Below are positions 56,153-64,000 of a stretch of 64,000 nucleotides of DNA, one piece after another. Source of the DNA: CAYZMS01 sp964479625. GTDB taxonomy: Bacteria; Bacteroidota; Bacteroidia; Chitinophagales; Saprospiraceae. Position 1 is the first letter of the stretch, and every line of letters starts with the position of its first letter. Where the stretch lies: assembly GCA_964479625.1 (NCBI GenBank), contig CAYZMS010000010.1, positions 57,155 to 121,154 on the forward strand. The letters are read 5' to 3'. The position numbers and the translations under genes were made by a program. The notes beneath the pieces were generated by a model. The model was not told the DNA's origin, did no database searches, and was given only the letters and a program-made list of their open reading frames with translations.

Positions 56153-56228
56153 GATAGAGATGTTAGGTGATAGAATTTGAAAAACACGTTAGAAATTAAG
56201 TAGAATCCCGGAGAATGGGTATAAATTT

Positions 56229-57503
56229 CTACCGAAGTTCAAAAAATTCCGATTTCCCGTTATGTATTACGCCTTTCACTCGTCCCTTGAGCTCCCGGCC
56301 TAGCAGGGGAGTATTGCGGGACCTTGAAGCGATGAAGGAGGCTTCCAGCGACCAGACCTCATTGGGATCAAAGAGGGTAAGAGTGGCCGGCATACCCACT
56401 TCCACTTTTAATTCCGGAAGGTTCAAGATACGACGCGGGGATTGGGAGAAGCAGGCAATGATCTCTTCCTGATCCATTTGTTCCCCCAGGGCGGTATTTG
56501 CCAGGGCGTAACTCGTTTCCAAGCCGATAGCCCCAAATTCCGCATAGGGAAATTCCAGCTTTTTAGCTTCCTCTTCCCAGGGGCGGTGGTTTGAACTGAT
56601 CAGATCAACAACCCCTTCCCTGCAAGCCTGCAATAACTGTTGCCGATCTGATTCGGAACGCAAAGGGGGATTCACTTTGAAATTCGTATCATAACCCTCC
56701 AACTCAGCCGCTGTAAAATTCAGGTGCAGGGGATCCACCGAGCAGGTCAGGGATAAGCCTTTTTCTTTTGCTTTTCGAATAATAGCCAGGCTTTCCCCTG
56801 CCGAGACAGGCCCTAAATGCAGGCGCGAACCCGAATATTCCAATAAGCGGATATCTCGCTGGACCATAATGGATTCTGCAAGGCTGGGAATCCCCTTCAT
56901 TCCCAAAACCGTACTGATCCTACCCTCGTGCATCTGACCTTCCAAAGAAAGCTCCAAATCCTGTGGTTGATTGAGTATGAGGCCGTCAAAAGCAAGAACA
57001 TATTGCAGTGCTCTCAGCATTAAGCCATTATCCTGGATGGGCCGCAGGCCGTCAGAAAAAGCAACGGCTCCTGCCTGCTTCATATCGATCATCTCGGTGA
57101 TATTCCTTCCTGCACCCTGCTCAGAAACGGCTCCTATAGGCAATAATTCGACCAATTCCCCGGAAGTACGCCGAATAAAGTACTCCACACCGGCCTTGGA
57201 ATCTACTACCGGTTGGGTATTGGGAAAAACAGCTACTGAAGTAAACCCACCCCTCGCCGCAGAGCGGCTCAGACTGCCTATGTCTTCCCGCTGTTCGAAA
57301 CCCGGATCTCCAACAGTTACACCAATATCTACCCATGCCGGGGCTATGCAAATACCCTTCAGGTCGATCACCATGGCCCCTTCCTTCTCCAGGGAGGGAG
57401 CAATATCCACGATCCTTTTGTCTTCGAGGTAAAGGTCGGTGATCTGTTGGTGGTGGGACGAGCACGGGTCGATGATTCGAGCTTGGCGGAGTAGCAGCTT
57501 CAT
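56229..57503 (-). CDS. Dihydroorotase-like protein lacking the metal-binding residues
   Basis: 424 residues from ATG 57503 (MKLLLRQARIIDP); a frame open to 57560 adds an implausible hydrophobic piece. The fold and length match type I dihydroorotase (pyrC), the third step of pyrimidine synthesis. However, the D-x-H-x-H metal site reads DIGVTVGDPG, the second His block reads NQPQDLEL, the third reads CSVDPLHLNF, and the DHAPH site reads SNHRPW. Most zinc ligands are therefore absent. Such inactive homologues are common in Bacteroidota and may act as structural partners of aspartate transcarbamoylase, as pseudo-DHOases do elsewhere; a different function is possible. It neighbours the BatA gene on the same strand. 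Confidence 0.85.
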   Translation of the reverse strand: MKLLLRQARIIDPCSSHHQQITDLYLEDKRIVDIAPSLEKEGAMVIDLKGICIAPAWVDIGVTVGDPGFEQREDIGSLSRSAARGGFTSVAVFPNTQPVVDSKAGVEYFIRRTSGELVELLPIGAVSEQGAGRNITEMIDMKQAGAVAFSDGLRPIQDNGLMLRALQYVLAFDGLILNQPQDLELSLEGQMHEGRISTVLGMKGIPSLAESIMVQRDIRLLEYSGSRLHLGPVSAGESLAIIRKAKEKGLSLTCSVDPLHLNFTAAELEGYDTNFKVNPPLRSESDRQQLLQACREGVVDLISSNHRPWEEEAKKLEFPYAEFGAIGLETSYALANTALGEQMDQEEIIACFSQSPRRILNLPELKVEVGMPATLTLFDPNEVWSLEASFIASRSRNTPLLGRELKGRVKGVIHNGKSEFFELR

Positions 57504-57621
57504 GGACAAAATTTCCACCAAAATTAGAATAAAAAAATCGGCCTTCCAGAAAAATCCCACTGGAATTCACTTATCGAAAATCCCCTTTCGGATTAGAAGG
57601 AGGAATGCAACGGTGCAGGGG

Positions 57622-59658
57622 CTAGACCTTCCAGAATCGCAATAGCAACACTTCTGCCAGCAAAAATAACAAAGCCAGGATCAAGCACCACCGCCAAAGG
57701 ATGATTCCCTGGCTGCGTTCTTCGATCTCGGCCGTAAGCACCCGATCATCATTTGCGGTACTGATAATATTTACGGCCCCTCCCATCATATTGCGCAGAT
57801 CTTCCAGGCTGTAGTAGCCCAGCTCTGATTCCTTTCGGTTGTAATTAAAGGCAAATTCATGCAGCGTTTCCCCTGATTCCAGGAATAAGCGATAAAACCC
57901 AGCCTGCTCCACCTGATCATTAACATTTAGAAAGACCTTGGAGCCAAGGGTGCGTTGCTGGGGTATGAACTCCTTACCTTCTCCGGCCATTTTGTAAACC
58001 AATTCCGCCCGCTCCGCCTGGTGTTCGGCTTCCAACTGCGTATTCTCACCTATGGTGTAGGCTATGATGGGGTCCCTGCCGGAGGAAACTGCCATTTTGT
58101 AGAGCATGGGGACAAATACCTCTCCATTTCGAACAAGATCGTTGACCTCTTCCCGCAAGGGAGCCGCACAGAGGTATAAATGCCCTGCCCCCACAGCATA
58201 TTTTGCCAGGAAGGTAGTTCCGTCCCGGTACACCATAAGCCGTTCTTCCCGCCTGTCATTGAAACGGCTCAGCCGAAAGTTTTTTTGCGTTTGGGGCAGT
58301 TGTAAATTGGAGCTGTTATTTTCGAATACATCTTTGAATACAAAGTCTTGGGTATTAATATCCCCAACTTTTCGCTCAAGAGTCTCCAGTTGTTCAGGCA
58401 CATTCGCCGGAAACGTTCCCAAAAAAGAGGAATAAGTGGAAATATCAGCCGTTTCTCCCAGGAATACCAGCAGGTTCCCTCCCCCATTGACATACTCATT
58501 CAATTCTGCGGCCAGGCCGCTGGAAATGACCCGCACATCATCCAGTACGATCAGTTGATAATTTCGAAAGGAAGAATAATCCAGGTTGCGAGCGGTCTGT
58601 TCTTCCAGGGAGAAGTCCGGCAACCCATTTATGGCTGAAGCAAGGAAATTATTCAACTGCCCTTCATGTATGCCTAAGACCTGGATCTCCTCAGCGACCT
58701 TGAAGGCTAGAAAATACTGATCGTCAAATTGAACGGGGTAATCGATCAGGTTCAAACGGGCCTCATGCCAGCCCGTTCGTAAAATGGTTAGGTTGACAGT
58801 ATCGACCACTGTTCCTTCTGCTGGGATATTTAAGGTGCCAACCGGTTTATTCTGGCCTTCATAATTTATAGAAAGCCGGACGTTCTCGACCGACTCACTC
58901 GAATAATTTCGGATACGGACCAATAAGGGATTGGTCTGGTTGACCATTTGGACCGGTGCTTCAAACCAGGCAGTATCCACTGCTACATTACGTTCCTGTA
59001 CGGATTGCAGGGGCACTAAATTCACCTCAATAGTGGAATCTGCTTCTTGCTCCAGATCGGTTATACTACGTTGAAAATCAGAAATTTGATAGATGGTACG
59101 ACGATCGATTGATGGATCCTGATCCAGGGCTTGCTCCTGTCGAGTGAGTACCAGAGAAAGATTTTTTACTTCCGGGCTGATCTCGACCTCATCAATTAAG
59201 GCCAGCGCATCATCCTTGCTTAGTAGTCGTTGTTGCCGACCGGCAAAATCATGGGTGAGGATTTGAAAACGATCTTCCGGAGAATAGGCCTCCACGATCT
59301 CCCGCGCCCGGCGTTTGGCCTTGTCCAACAAGGGCACATCTTCGCTTAGGGCACTCATACTGAAAGAGTTATCAATAAACATACTGACTGCCTGGCGGCC
59401 ATTGGTCACCTCCGTCCCGCGAGGAATGAAAGGCTGGGCAAAGGCAAAGACCAAAAAAGCCAAGCTAAGCAGACGAGCCAGTAATACCAGTAAATTTCGC
59501 AATTTAGATCGGGCACTGGTATCCTCCTTCACTTCGCGCAGGAATTGAACATTCGTAAAATATACCTTTCGAAATCTTCGAAAATGAAAGAGGTGCAAAA
59601 TAACGGGAATAGCCAAGGCTAATAATGCCAAAAGAAAGCCGGGATATAAAAATTGCAT
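57622..59658 (-). CDS. BatA-type VWA membrane protein
   Basis: 678 residues. The N-terminal BatA domain (MQFLYPGFLLALLALAIPVI, HLFHFRRFRKVYFTNVQFLR, RSKLRNLLVLLARLLSLAFL) has two membrane helices. A von Willebrand factor A-like domain follows with a degenerate MIDAS (MFIDNSFSMSALS) and the DRFQILTHDFAG block. A long periplasmic region has a DUF4159/glutamine amidotransferase-like fold (VLDDVRVISSGLAAELNEYV), and the last helix (IILWRWCLILALLFLLAEVL) returns to the membrane. Such proteins are linked to aerotolerance genes and are usually of unknown mechanism. The gene is 118 bases upstream of the dihydroorotase-like start. Confidence 0.9.
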   Translation of the reverse strand: MQFLYPGFLLALLALAIPVILHLFHFRRFRKVYFTNVQFLREVKEDTSARSKLRNLLVLLARLLSLAFLVFAFAQPFIPRGTEVTNGRQAVSMFIDNSFSMSALSEDVPLLDKAKRRAREIVEAYSPEDRFQILTHDFAGRQQRLLSKDDALALIDEVEISPEVKNLSLVLTRQEQALDQDPSIDRRTIYQISDFQRSITDLEQEADSTIEVNLVPLQSVQERNVAVDTAWFEAPVQMVNQTNPLLVRIRNYSSESVENVRLSINYEGQNKPVGTLNIPAEGTVVDTVNLTILRTGWHEARLNLIDYPVQFDDQYFLAFKVAEEIQVLGIHEGQLNNFLASAINGLPDFSLEEQTARNLDYSSFRNYQLIVLDDVRVISSGLAAELNEYVNGGGNLLVFLGETADISTYSSFLGTFPANVPEQLETLERKVGDINTQDFVFKDVFENNSSNLQLPQTQKNFRLSRFNDRREERLMVYRDGTTFLAKYAVGAGHLYLCAAPLREEVNDLVRNGEVFVPMLYKMAVSSGRDPIIAYTIGENTQLEAEHQAERAELVYKMAGEGKEFIPQQRTLGSKVFLNVNDQVEQAGFYRLFLESGETLHEFAFNYNRKESELGYYSLEDLRNMMGGAVNIISTANDDRVLTAEIEERSQGIILWRWCLILALLFLLAEVLLLRFWKV

Positions 59659-59803
59659 ATGCTAGGAGAATTCAACAATATTCTCTAAACGCCGAATCTA
59701 CGCAAAGCGTTGTATACTTTCACTGCTTAAAAGGCGTATTTTGACCAATGCCATGAAAAAGTCGCTGGAAAAGCGATGAGGACAGGCAATCATCTTTATC
59801 CAT

Positions 59804-60433
59804 ATGGCTCTATACAAAATAAAAGAATTGTTCTACACACTGCAGGGGGAAGGAGCCCAGGCCGGCAGACCAGCCGTATTTTGCCGATTCACCGGCTGTA
59901 ACCTTTGGAGTGGCCGGGAAGAAGATCGCTCCAAAGCTATTTGTCAATTCTGTGATACTGATTTTGTGGGCACGGATGGTAAAAATGGAGGACGCTATAC
60001 TGCCAGAGATCTGGCAAAGGCCGCTGCTGACCTCTGGCCTGGAGGGGGTAAGCCATTTATCGTTTGCACAGGTGGGGAACCCCTCTTACAGTTGGATACT
60101 CCTTTGATCAAAGCTTTTCAACAAGCCGGTTTTGAAGTGGCCGTGGAAACGAATGGAACAATTCCTGCCCCCGCAGACATCGATTGGGTTTGTGTCAGCC
60201 CCAAAGCGGGGTCTACGGTCATACAAACCAGCGGCAACGAGTTAAAGCTTGTCTATCCTCAAATCGGGGCCGAACCGGATAGGTTTTCTGCCTGGAACTT
60301 TGATCATTTTTTTCTACAACCCATGGATGGGCCCGAACTCGAAATAAATATTCGACAGACTATTGATTATTGTTTACAACACCCATTGTGGCACCTCAGT
60401 GTACAAACCCATAAGGTGGTGGGGATCGAATGA
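59804..60433 (+). CDS. queE: 7-carboxy-7-deazaguanine synthase QueE
   Basis: 209 residues. QueE is a radical SAM enzyme that converts 6-carboxytetrahydropterin to 7-carboxy-7-deazaguanine in the queuosine pathway. The cluster-binding cysteines are Cys32, Cys47 and Cys50, giving the C-x14-C-x2-C spacing found in one QueE group. The N-terminus LYKIKELFYTLQGEGAQAGR with RPAVFCRFTGCN, the CTGGEPLLQLD motif, VAVETNGTIP and the C-terminal WHLSVQTHKVVGIE all fit. The gene is alone; other queuosine genes are not in the window. The ATG at 59804 gives the standard N-terminus. Confidence 0.96.
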   Translation: MALYKIKELFYTLQGEGAQAGRPAVFCRFTGCNLWSGREEDRSKAICQFCDTDFVGTDGKNGGRYTARDLAKAAADLWPGGGKPFIVCTGGEPLLQLDTPLIKAFQQAGFEVAVETNGTIPAPADIDWVCVSPKAGSTVIQTSGNELKLVYPQIGAEPDRFSAWNFDHFFLQPMDGPELEINIRQTIDYCLQHPLWHLSVQTHKVVGIE

Positions 60434-60593
60434 CCCCAACCTCCTGCCGGTCTGCTCTTGAACTGGTCTCCCATCAGCCGTTCATCACTTTCGGTTTGTA
60501 GTTCATCTCTTTTACCTGATCGTAGGTCTTCTATACTTTTTTAAAGGAAGGAGTCCTTCGGATTTTTAGTATTTTCCCTGGTGAAAAAAAATA

Positions 60594-63500
60594 ATGGATA
60601 ATATGAATACCAACCTAATCTTGACCTGGTCAATGCTGCTGGCCATATGTCTACTCCCGCAGAAACAATGGGCCCAGGATGACCCTGCGGTAGATCCCGT
60701 TTTATTTGAAGCCTTGGAATGGCGACTGGTAGGCCCCTTTCGGGGAGGTCGATCAGGAACTACAGCAGGCATCAAAGACAATCCGAACCTATACTATATG
60801 GGCACTGCCGGAGGCGGCATATGGCGTACCCAGGATGCAGGAAACAGCTGGGAATGTATTTCTGACGGCTTTTTCGGAGGCTCTATTGGAGCAGTGGCAG
60901 TTGCCGAAAGCGACCCCAATGTCATTTACGTAGGGGAAGGCGAGCAAACGGTACGCGGCAATGTTTCTTCCGGCTGGGGGCTTTGGCGTTCCACGGATGC
61001 CGGAAAAACCTGGAACCACATCGGTTTGAAAAACTCCCAGCACATCGGTCGAATAAGGGTCCACCCCACAGATCCCAAGCTGGTTTATATCGCTGCCATG
61101 GGTAACCTTTGGAAGCCTAATGAAGAGCGCGGTCTTTTTCGGTCAAAAGACGGGGGAGAGACCTGGGAAAAAGTTTTGTACATCGACGAAAAGACTGCAG
61201 CAGTTGATGTTATACTCGACCCCAATAATCCACGAATTATTTACGCGGGTACTTGGCAAATTAAGCGCAATGGCTACCGCATGGATAGCGGTGGTCCCGG
61301 AAGCAAACTTTGGAAAAGCACCGACGGCGGCGATACCTGGACCGACCTGAGCGCAAAACCCGGCCTGCCCCGCGAAGTGTGGGGTATTGTAGGGGTTACG
61401 GTTTCTCCTCAAAATTCCGAACGGATATGGGCGATTATCGAAGCAGAAAACGGCGGGGTCTTCCGTTCCGATGATGCGGGCGAGACCTGGAAACGAACAA
61501 GCGCCAACCGCGCCCTGAGACAACGGGCCTGGTACTATTCTCGCATTTATGCCGACTCCCAGGATGAAAACATGGTATATGTTTGCAATGTAGGGTTCTG
61601 GCGTTCCCGGGACGGTGGAGAAAACTGGGAGCGGATCAATACGCCACATAGTGATCATCACGACCTGTGGATCGACCCCAATAACAATCAACGCATGGTG
61701 GTAGCCAACGATGGCGGGGCTCAGGTCTCCAATGATGCCGGCGCTAATTGGACAACCTACCACAATCAACCCACGGCTCAGTTTTATCGGGTTACCACAG
61801 ATAACCATTTCCCCTTTCGAATACTCGGTGCCCAACAGGACAATAGCACCGTCCGCATACTGCACAGGAGTAATGGGGCTGCTATAACTGAAGAACACTG
61901 GGAACCCTCCGCCGGAGGGGAAAGCGCCCATCTCGCACCCGACCCTGATAACCCGCAGGTGGTTTACGGAGGCACCTATAAGGGATATATGATGCGAGTG
62001 GACCACGCAACCGGCCAAACCCGATCTACTAACGTATGGCCTTTCAATCCGGCTGGTTCTGGCGCAGAAGTAATGAAATACCGGTTCAACTGGAATTTTC
62101 CGGTCTTTTTCAGTCCTCACAATCCCGACAAGCTCTACGCTACCTCCAACCACGTACACGTTTCCTATAATGAAGGGCAAAGCTGGGAGACCATCAGCCC
62201 CGACCTGACGCGCGCCGATCCCGAGACGATCAAATCCTCCGGTGGGCCGATTACGCAGGACAATACCGGGGTAGAATACTATGCTACCATTTTTGCTGCA
62301 GCCGAATCTCCCCTGGAGGAAGGGGGCATCTGGACCGGATCCGACGATGGCCTTATCCATGTCACCCGCGATAGAGGCGATAACTGGACTAATGTCACCC
62401 CTTCTGAAAAGCTTTCTCCAAAACACAATATGATCAATTGTATTGATCTGCATCCCGACAAACCGGGTACCGCTTACGTGGCAGCTACCTCCTATAAGTT
62501 TGGGGATTATGCGCCTTATTTATTCAAAACGGACGATTACGGAAAAACCTGGACCAAGATCACCAATGGGATTGATCCCAACCATTACACCCGGGCCATA
62601 CGAGTTGATCCGGAACAACCAAATATTCTATATGCAGGTACCGAATGGGGCATGTATGTTTCCTTTGACGAAGGAGCGCAATGGCAGGCCTTCCAATTGA
62701 ACCTGCCCATTGTATCCATCCGGGATCTGCACGTTCGGGATAATATGCTGATCGCCGCCACCCACGGACGTTCGTTTTGGATGATAGATGACCTCACGCC
62801 ATTACACCAATTAAACAAGGATCTGGCCAATGCCGATTTCCACTTATTTCAACCTAAACCAGCCTTACGGATGGCGCAGGGTGGATGGGGAGGCCCCAAC
62901 CTGAAACTGGAAGGGGAAAACCACCCCAATGGGGTTATTTTTCATTATTTCCTTAAAACATTCGACCCCAAAAAGGATAGTATTCGCCTGGAAATCATGG
63001 AAACGGATGGCCAGCTTATTCAGGCATACGCTAACCATCCTGGCGAGGAGGAAAAAAGCCTGAATCTCCACCAAGGAGGAAATCGCCTGGTTTGGAACAT
63101 GCGTTATCCAGGGTTTACTGAATTTCCGGGAATGGTACTGTATTCCAGCCCAAACATTGGTCCCCGAGCCGTTCCTGGTCAGTATTTGGCCCGGTTGAAC
63201 GTCAATGGCCAATCGGTGGAGCAAACATTCGAAATTATCGGCGACCCACGACTACCCAATACGGCAGCGGATTACCAGGCCCAATTTGACTTCATTAAAA
63301 AAGTCCGTGACCGGGTATCGGACGCACACAACGCCATGCTCGATATTCGAAAAACTAAAAAAGACCTGGACTACCTAAATGGTAAATTCAAAAAACAGGA
63401 AGCGTTTAAGCCAGTGATCGAAAAAGCAAAGGCTTTTGAAAAGGAATTAAGTCGAATCGAAAATCAAATCCACATGACCAAAAACCAATCGCAGCAGGAC

Positions 63501-63737
63501 CCGCTGAATTACGGGATTAAGGTCAACAACCGCCTGGCTTTTCTGATGGCTGACCAACAACGAGGCGATTTCCCGCCAACCGATCAGGCGGAAGATGTAT
63601 ACCAGGAACTATCGGATGAGTTGGAAGGCTACCTGCAAGAGTTGGATGTCCTCATGGAAAAAGAGCTTCCGGCCATCAATCAATTGTTGGAGGAAAAAGG
63701 ATTTCAATTGCTTTCTACAGTAAAAACGGATAGCTAA
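60594..63737 (+). CDS. Secreted VPS10/sortilin-like beta-propeller protein
   Basis: 1047 residues; ATG 60603 (MNTNLILTWSMLLAICLLPQ) is an alternative that gives a cleaner signal peptide ending at WAQDD. Two seven- to ten-bladed propellers made of BNR/Asp-box and YVTN-like blades follow (GGGIWRTQDAGNSWECISDG, GLWRSTDAGKTWNHIGL, LFRSKDGGETWEKVL, VFRSDDAGETWKRTS, LFKTDDYGKTWTKIT). The ending HGRSFWMIDDLTPLHQL closes the propeller. A C-terminal region of about 300 residues has strands, then a coiled coil (RVSDAHNAMLDIRKTKKDLD, FEKELSRIENQIH). Such proteins are called glycosyl hydrolase-like or sortilin-like; the catalytic Glu of sialidases is not identified. The function is unknown. Confidence 0.88.
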   Translation: MDNMNTNLILTWSMLLAICLLPQKQWAQDDPAVDPVLFEALEWRLVGPFRGGRSGTTAGIKDNPNLYYMGTAGGGIWRTQDAGNSWECISDGFFGGSIGAVAVAESDPNVIYVGEGEQTVRGNVSSGWGLWRSTDAGKTWNHIGLKNSQHIGRIRVHPTDPKLVYIAAMGNLWKPNEERGLFRSKDGGETWEKVLYIDEKTAAVDVILDPNNPRIIYAGTWQIKRNGYRMDSGGPGSKLWKSTDGGDTWTDLSAKPGLPREVWGIVGVTVSPQNSERIWAIIEAENGGVFRSDDAGETWKRTSANRALRQRAWYYSRIYADSQDENMVYVCNVGFWRSRDGGENWERINTPHSDHHDLWIDPNNNQRMVVANDGGAQVSNDAGANWTTYHNQPTAQFYRVTTDNHFPFRILGAQQDNSTVRILHRSNGAAITEEHWEPSAGGESAHLAPDPDNPQVVYGGTYKGYMMRVDHATGQTRSTNVWPFNPAGSGAEVMKYRFNWNFPVFFSPHNPDKLYATSNHVHVSYNEGQSWETISPDLTRADPETIKSSGGPITQDNTGVEYYATIFAAAESPLEEGGIWTGSDDGLIHVTRDRGDNWTNVTPSEKLSPKHNMINCIDLHPDKPGTAYVAATSYKFGDYAPYLFKTDDYGKTWTKITNGIDPNHYTRAIRVDPEQPNILYAGTEWGMYVSFDEGAQWQAFQLNLPIVSIRDLHVRDNMLIAATHGRSFWMIDDLTPLHQLNKDLANADFHLFQPKPALRMAQGGWGGPNLKLEGENHPNGVIFHYFLKTFDPKKDSIRLEIMETDGQLIQAYANHPGEEEKSLNLHQGGNRLVWNMRYPGFTEFPGMVLYSSPNIGPRAVPGQYLARLNVNGQSVEQTFEIIGDPRLPNTAADYQAQFDFIKKVRDRVSDAHNAMLDIRKTKKDLDYLNGKFKKQEAFKPVIEKAKAFEKELSRIENQIHMTKNQSQQDPLNYGIKVNNRLAFLMADQQRGDFPPTDQAEDVYQELSDELEGYLQELDVLMEKELPAINQLLEEKGFQLLSTVKTDS

Positions 63738-63745
63738 GGGGGCAA

Positions 63746-63796
63746 AATAGAAAACCGACTCAAGGTTGTTGCAAACCTCTGAGTCGGCTTTCTATT
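63746..63796 (+). terminator. Long hairpin terminator after the sortilin-like gene
   Basis: A 17-bp stem, AATAGAAAACCGACTCA (63746-63762) with TGAGTCGGCTTTCTATT (63780-63796), has one mismatch and a second small stem AGGTT/AACCT in its loop. It begins 9 bases after the stop codon and is followed by TCTACCTTTTG. It also lies just outside the IS end. Confidence 0.75.
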
Positions 63797-63810
63797 CTCT
63801 ACCTTTTGTA

Positions 63811-64000
63811 GAGCGTTACCTCACTTTGAAGTTGTTTAAAAATGATTTGTTTAGATTCTGAGGAGTATGAGAGCAAATGCCAGATAATGTAAGCTCAGCC
63901 AATTTTGAGCCTTTGTTTCAAAGCGGATCAAAAGAGCTTTGAATACATCGATCCATGCGTTTGTTCGTTCCACCGAGAATCGTTCTTTATATAATGAATC
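63811..64000 (-). mobile_element. Insertion sequence, partial (3' side of an IS5-type element)
   Basis: The right edge of the window lies inside an insertion sequence. Its transposase reads on the minus strand (63851-64000). The element end is probably within 63797-63850; GAGCGTTACCTCACTTTGAA at 63811 is a candidate terminal repeat, but the other end is outside the window, so neither inverted repeats nor target duplication can be checked. It lies downstream of the terminator of the sortilin-like gene. Confidence 0.6.
63851..64000 (-). CDS. IS5-type transposase, C-terminal fragment
   Basis: The last 49 codons and stop (TAA, 63853-63851) of a transposase on the minus strand; the rest lies beyond the window. 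The peptide includes YKERFSVERTNAWIDVFKAL and RFETKAQNWLSLHYLAFALI, the familiar C-terminus of IS5/IS4-superfamily DDE transposases. The Glu of VERTNAW would be the third catalytic acid, in a Y-x2-R-x3-E arrangement; the Lys often found seven residues later is Asp here, as in related IS5 members. The fragment is in frame to the last base of the window and shows no internal damage. Confidence 0.85.
   Translation of the reverse strand, partial: DSLYKERFSVERTNAWIDVFKALLIRFETKAQNWLSLHYLAFALILLRI

Noticed and set aside
60547..60567. Terminator after queE (GAAGG-AGT-CCTTC with T5)
   Set aside because: The stem is only 5 bp, so the support is too weak to list.
61143..62453. 436-codon minus-strand frame opposite the sortilin-like gene
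   Set aside because: A shadow of the propeller coding frame; composition mirrors the real gene and it has no motif.

Overview
The window is chromosomal DNA of a Bacteroidota bacterium, most likely of the Saprospiria type (Lewinella/Haliscomenobacter-like). This is inferred from family content, not from a marker gene. The evidence is a type IX secretion (T9SS) plug protein, a PorE-like OmpA lipoprotein, a giant SprB-repeat surface protein with a C-terminal sorting domain, two DUF4199 proteins, a BatA-type protein, a small glycine-tailed RRM protein, a Reg_prop/Y_Y_Y sensor kinase, and a promoter of the Bacteroidota form TTG-N19-TAnnTTTG. Base composition is moderate and even, except for one GC-rich tandem repeat. 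A run of exactly 100 N inside that repeat shows the sequence is a scaffold from a draft assembly.

Layout. 1-1594: end of a cbb3 oxidase maturation cluster (ccoG C-terminus, FixH-like, SafE/CcoI-partner-type membrane protein). 1839-3251: small basic protein and fabH. 3529-7290: a LuxR-type response regulator and its sensor kinase, both broken by three +1 frameshifts. 7606-13776: recQ, a GDPD lipoprotein, a subtilase without signal peptide, hemolysin III. 13894-21849: PorE-like OmpA protein converging on a 1989-residue SprB-repeat protein. 21958-28565: a minus-strand run reading class III cyclase, sufS, sufU, xdhC, MoeB-rhodanese, AI-2E transporter. 28653-37924: NTF2-like proteins, EEP phosphatase, RRM protein, MATE exporter, moeA, M20 amidohydrolase, S9 peptidase. 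38153-39424: LVIVD lipoprotein, followed by a 49-50 bp tandem array containing the assembly gap. 39997-46674: outer-membrane proteins, ECF sigma factor with an overlapping membrane partner, T9SS plug protein, and a TolC/adaptor efflux pair. 46746-51576: trypsin-like peptidase with dockerin-like tail, a lipoprotein, pullulanase. 51583-59658: polysaccharide/glycolipid genes (GT4, epimerase, GT2), two DUF4199, a dihydroorotase-like protein lacking metal ligands, BatA protein. 59804-63737: queE and a sortilin-like propeller protein. 63851-64000: the 3' end of an IS5-type transposase on the minus strand, cut by the window edge.

Most genes are housekeeping or typical Bacteroidota envelope functions. 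A secretion theme links the PorE-like protein, the plug protein and the SprB-repeat protein. A sulfur/molybdenum cofactor theme links sufS, sufU, xdhC, MoeB-rhodanese and the separate moeA. The most unusual points are the three frameshifts confined to one two-component pair, the tandem repeat array at the gap, the dihydroorotase-like pseudoenzyme, and the desulfurase-XdhC-MoeB cluster. I did not find a convincing undescribed defence or mobile system here.
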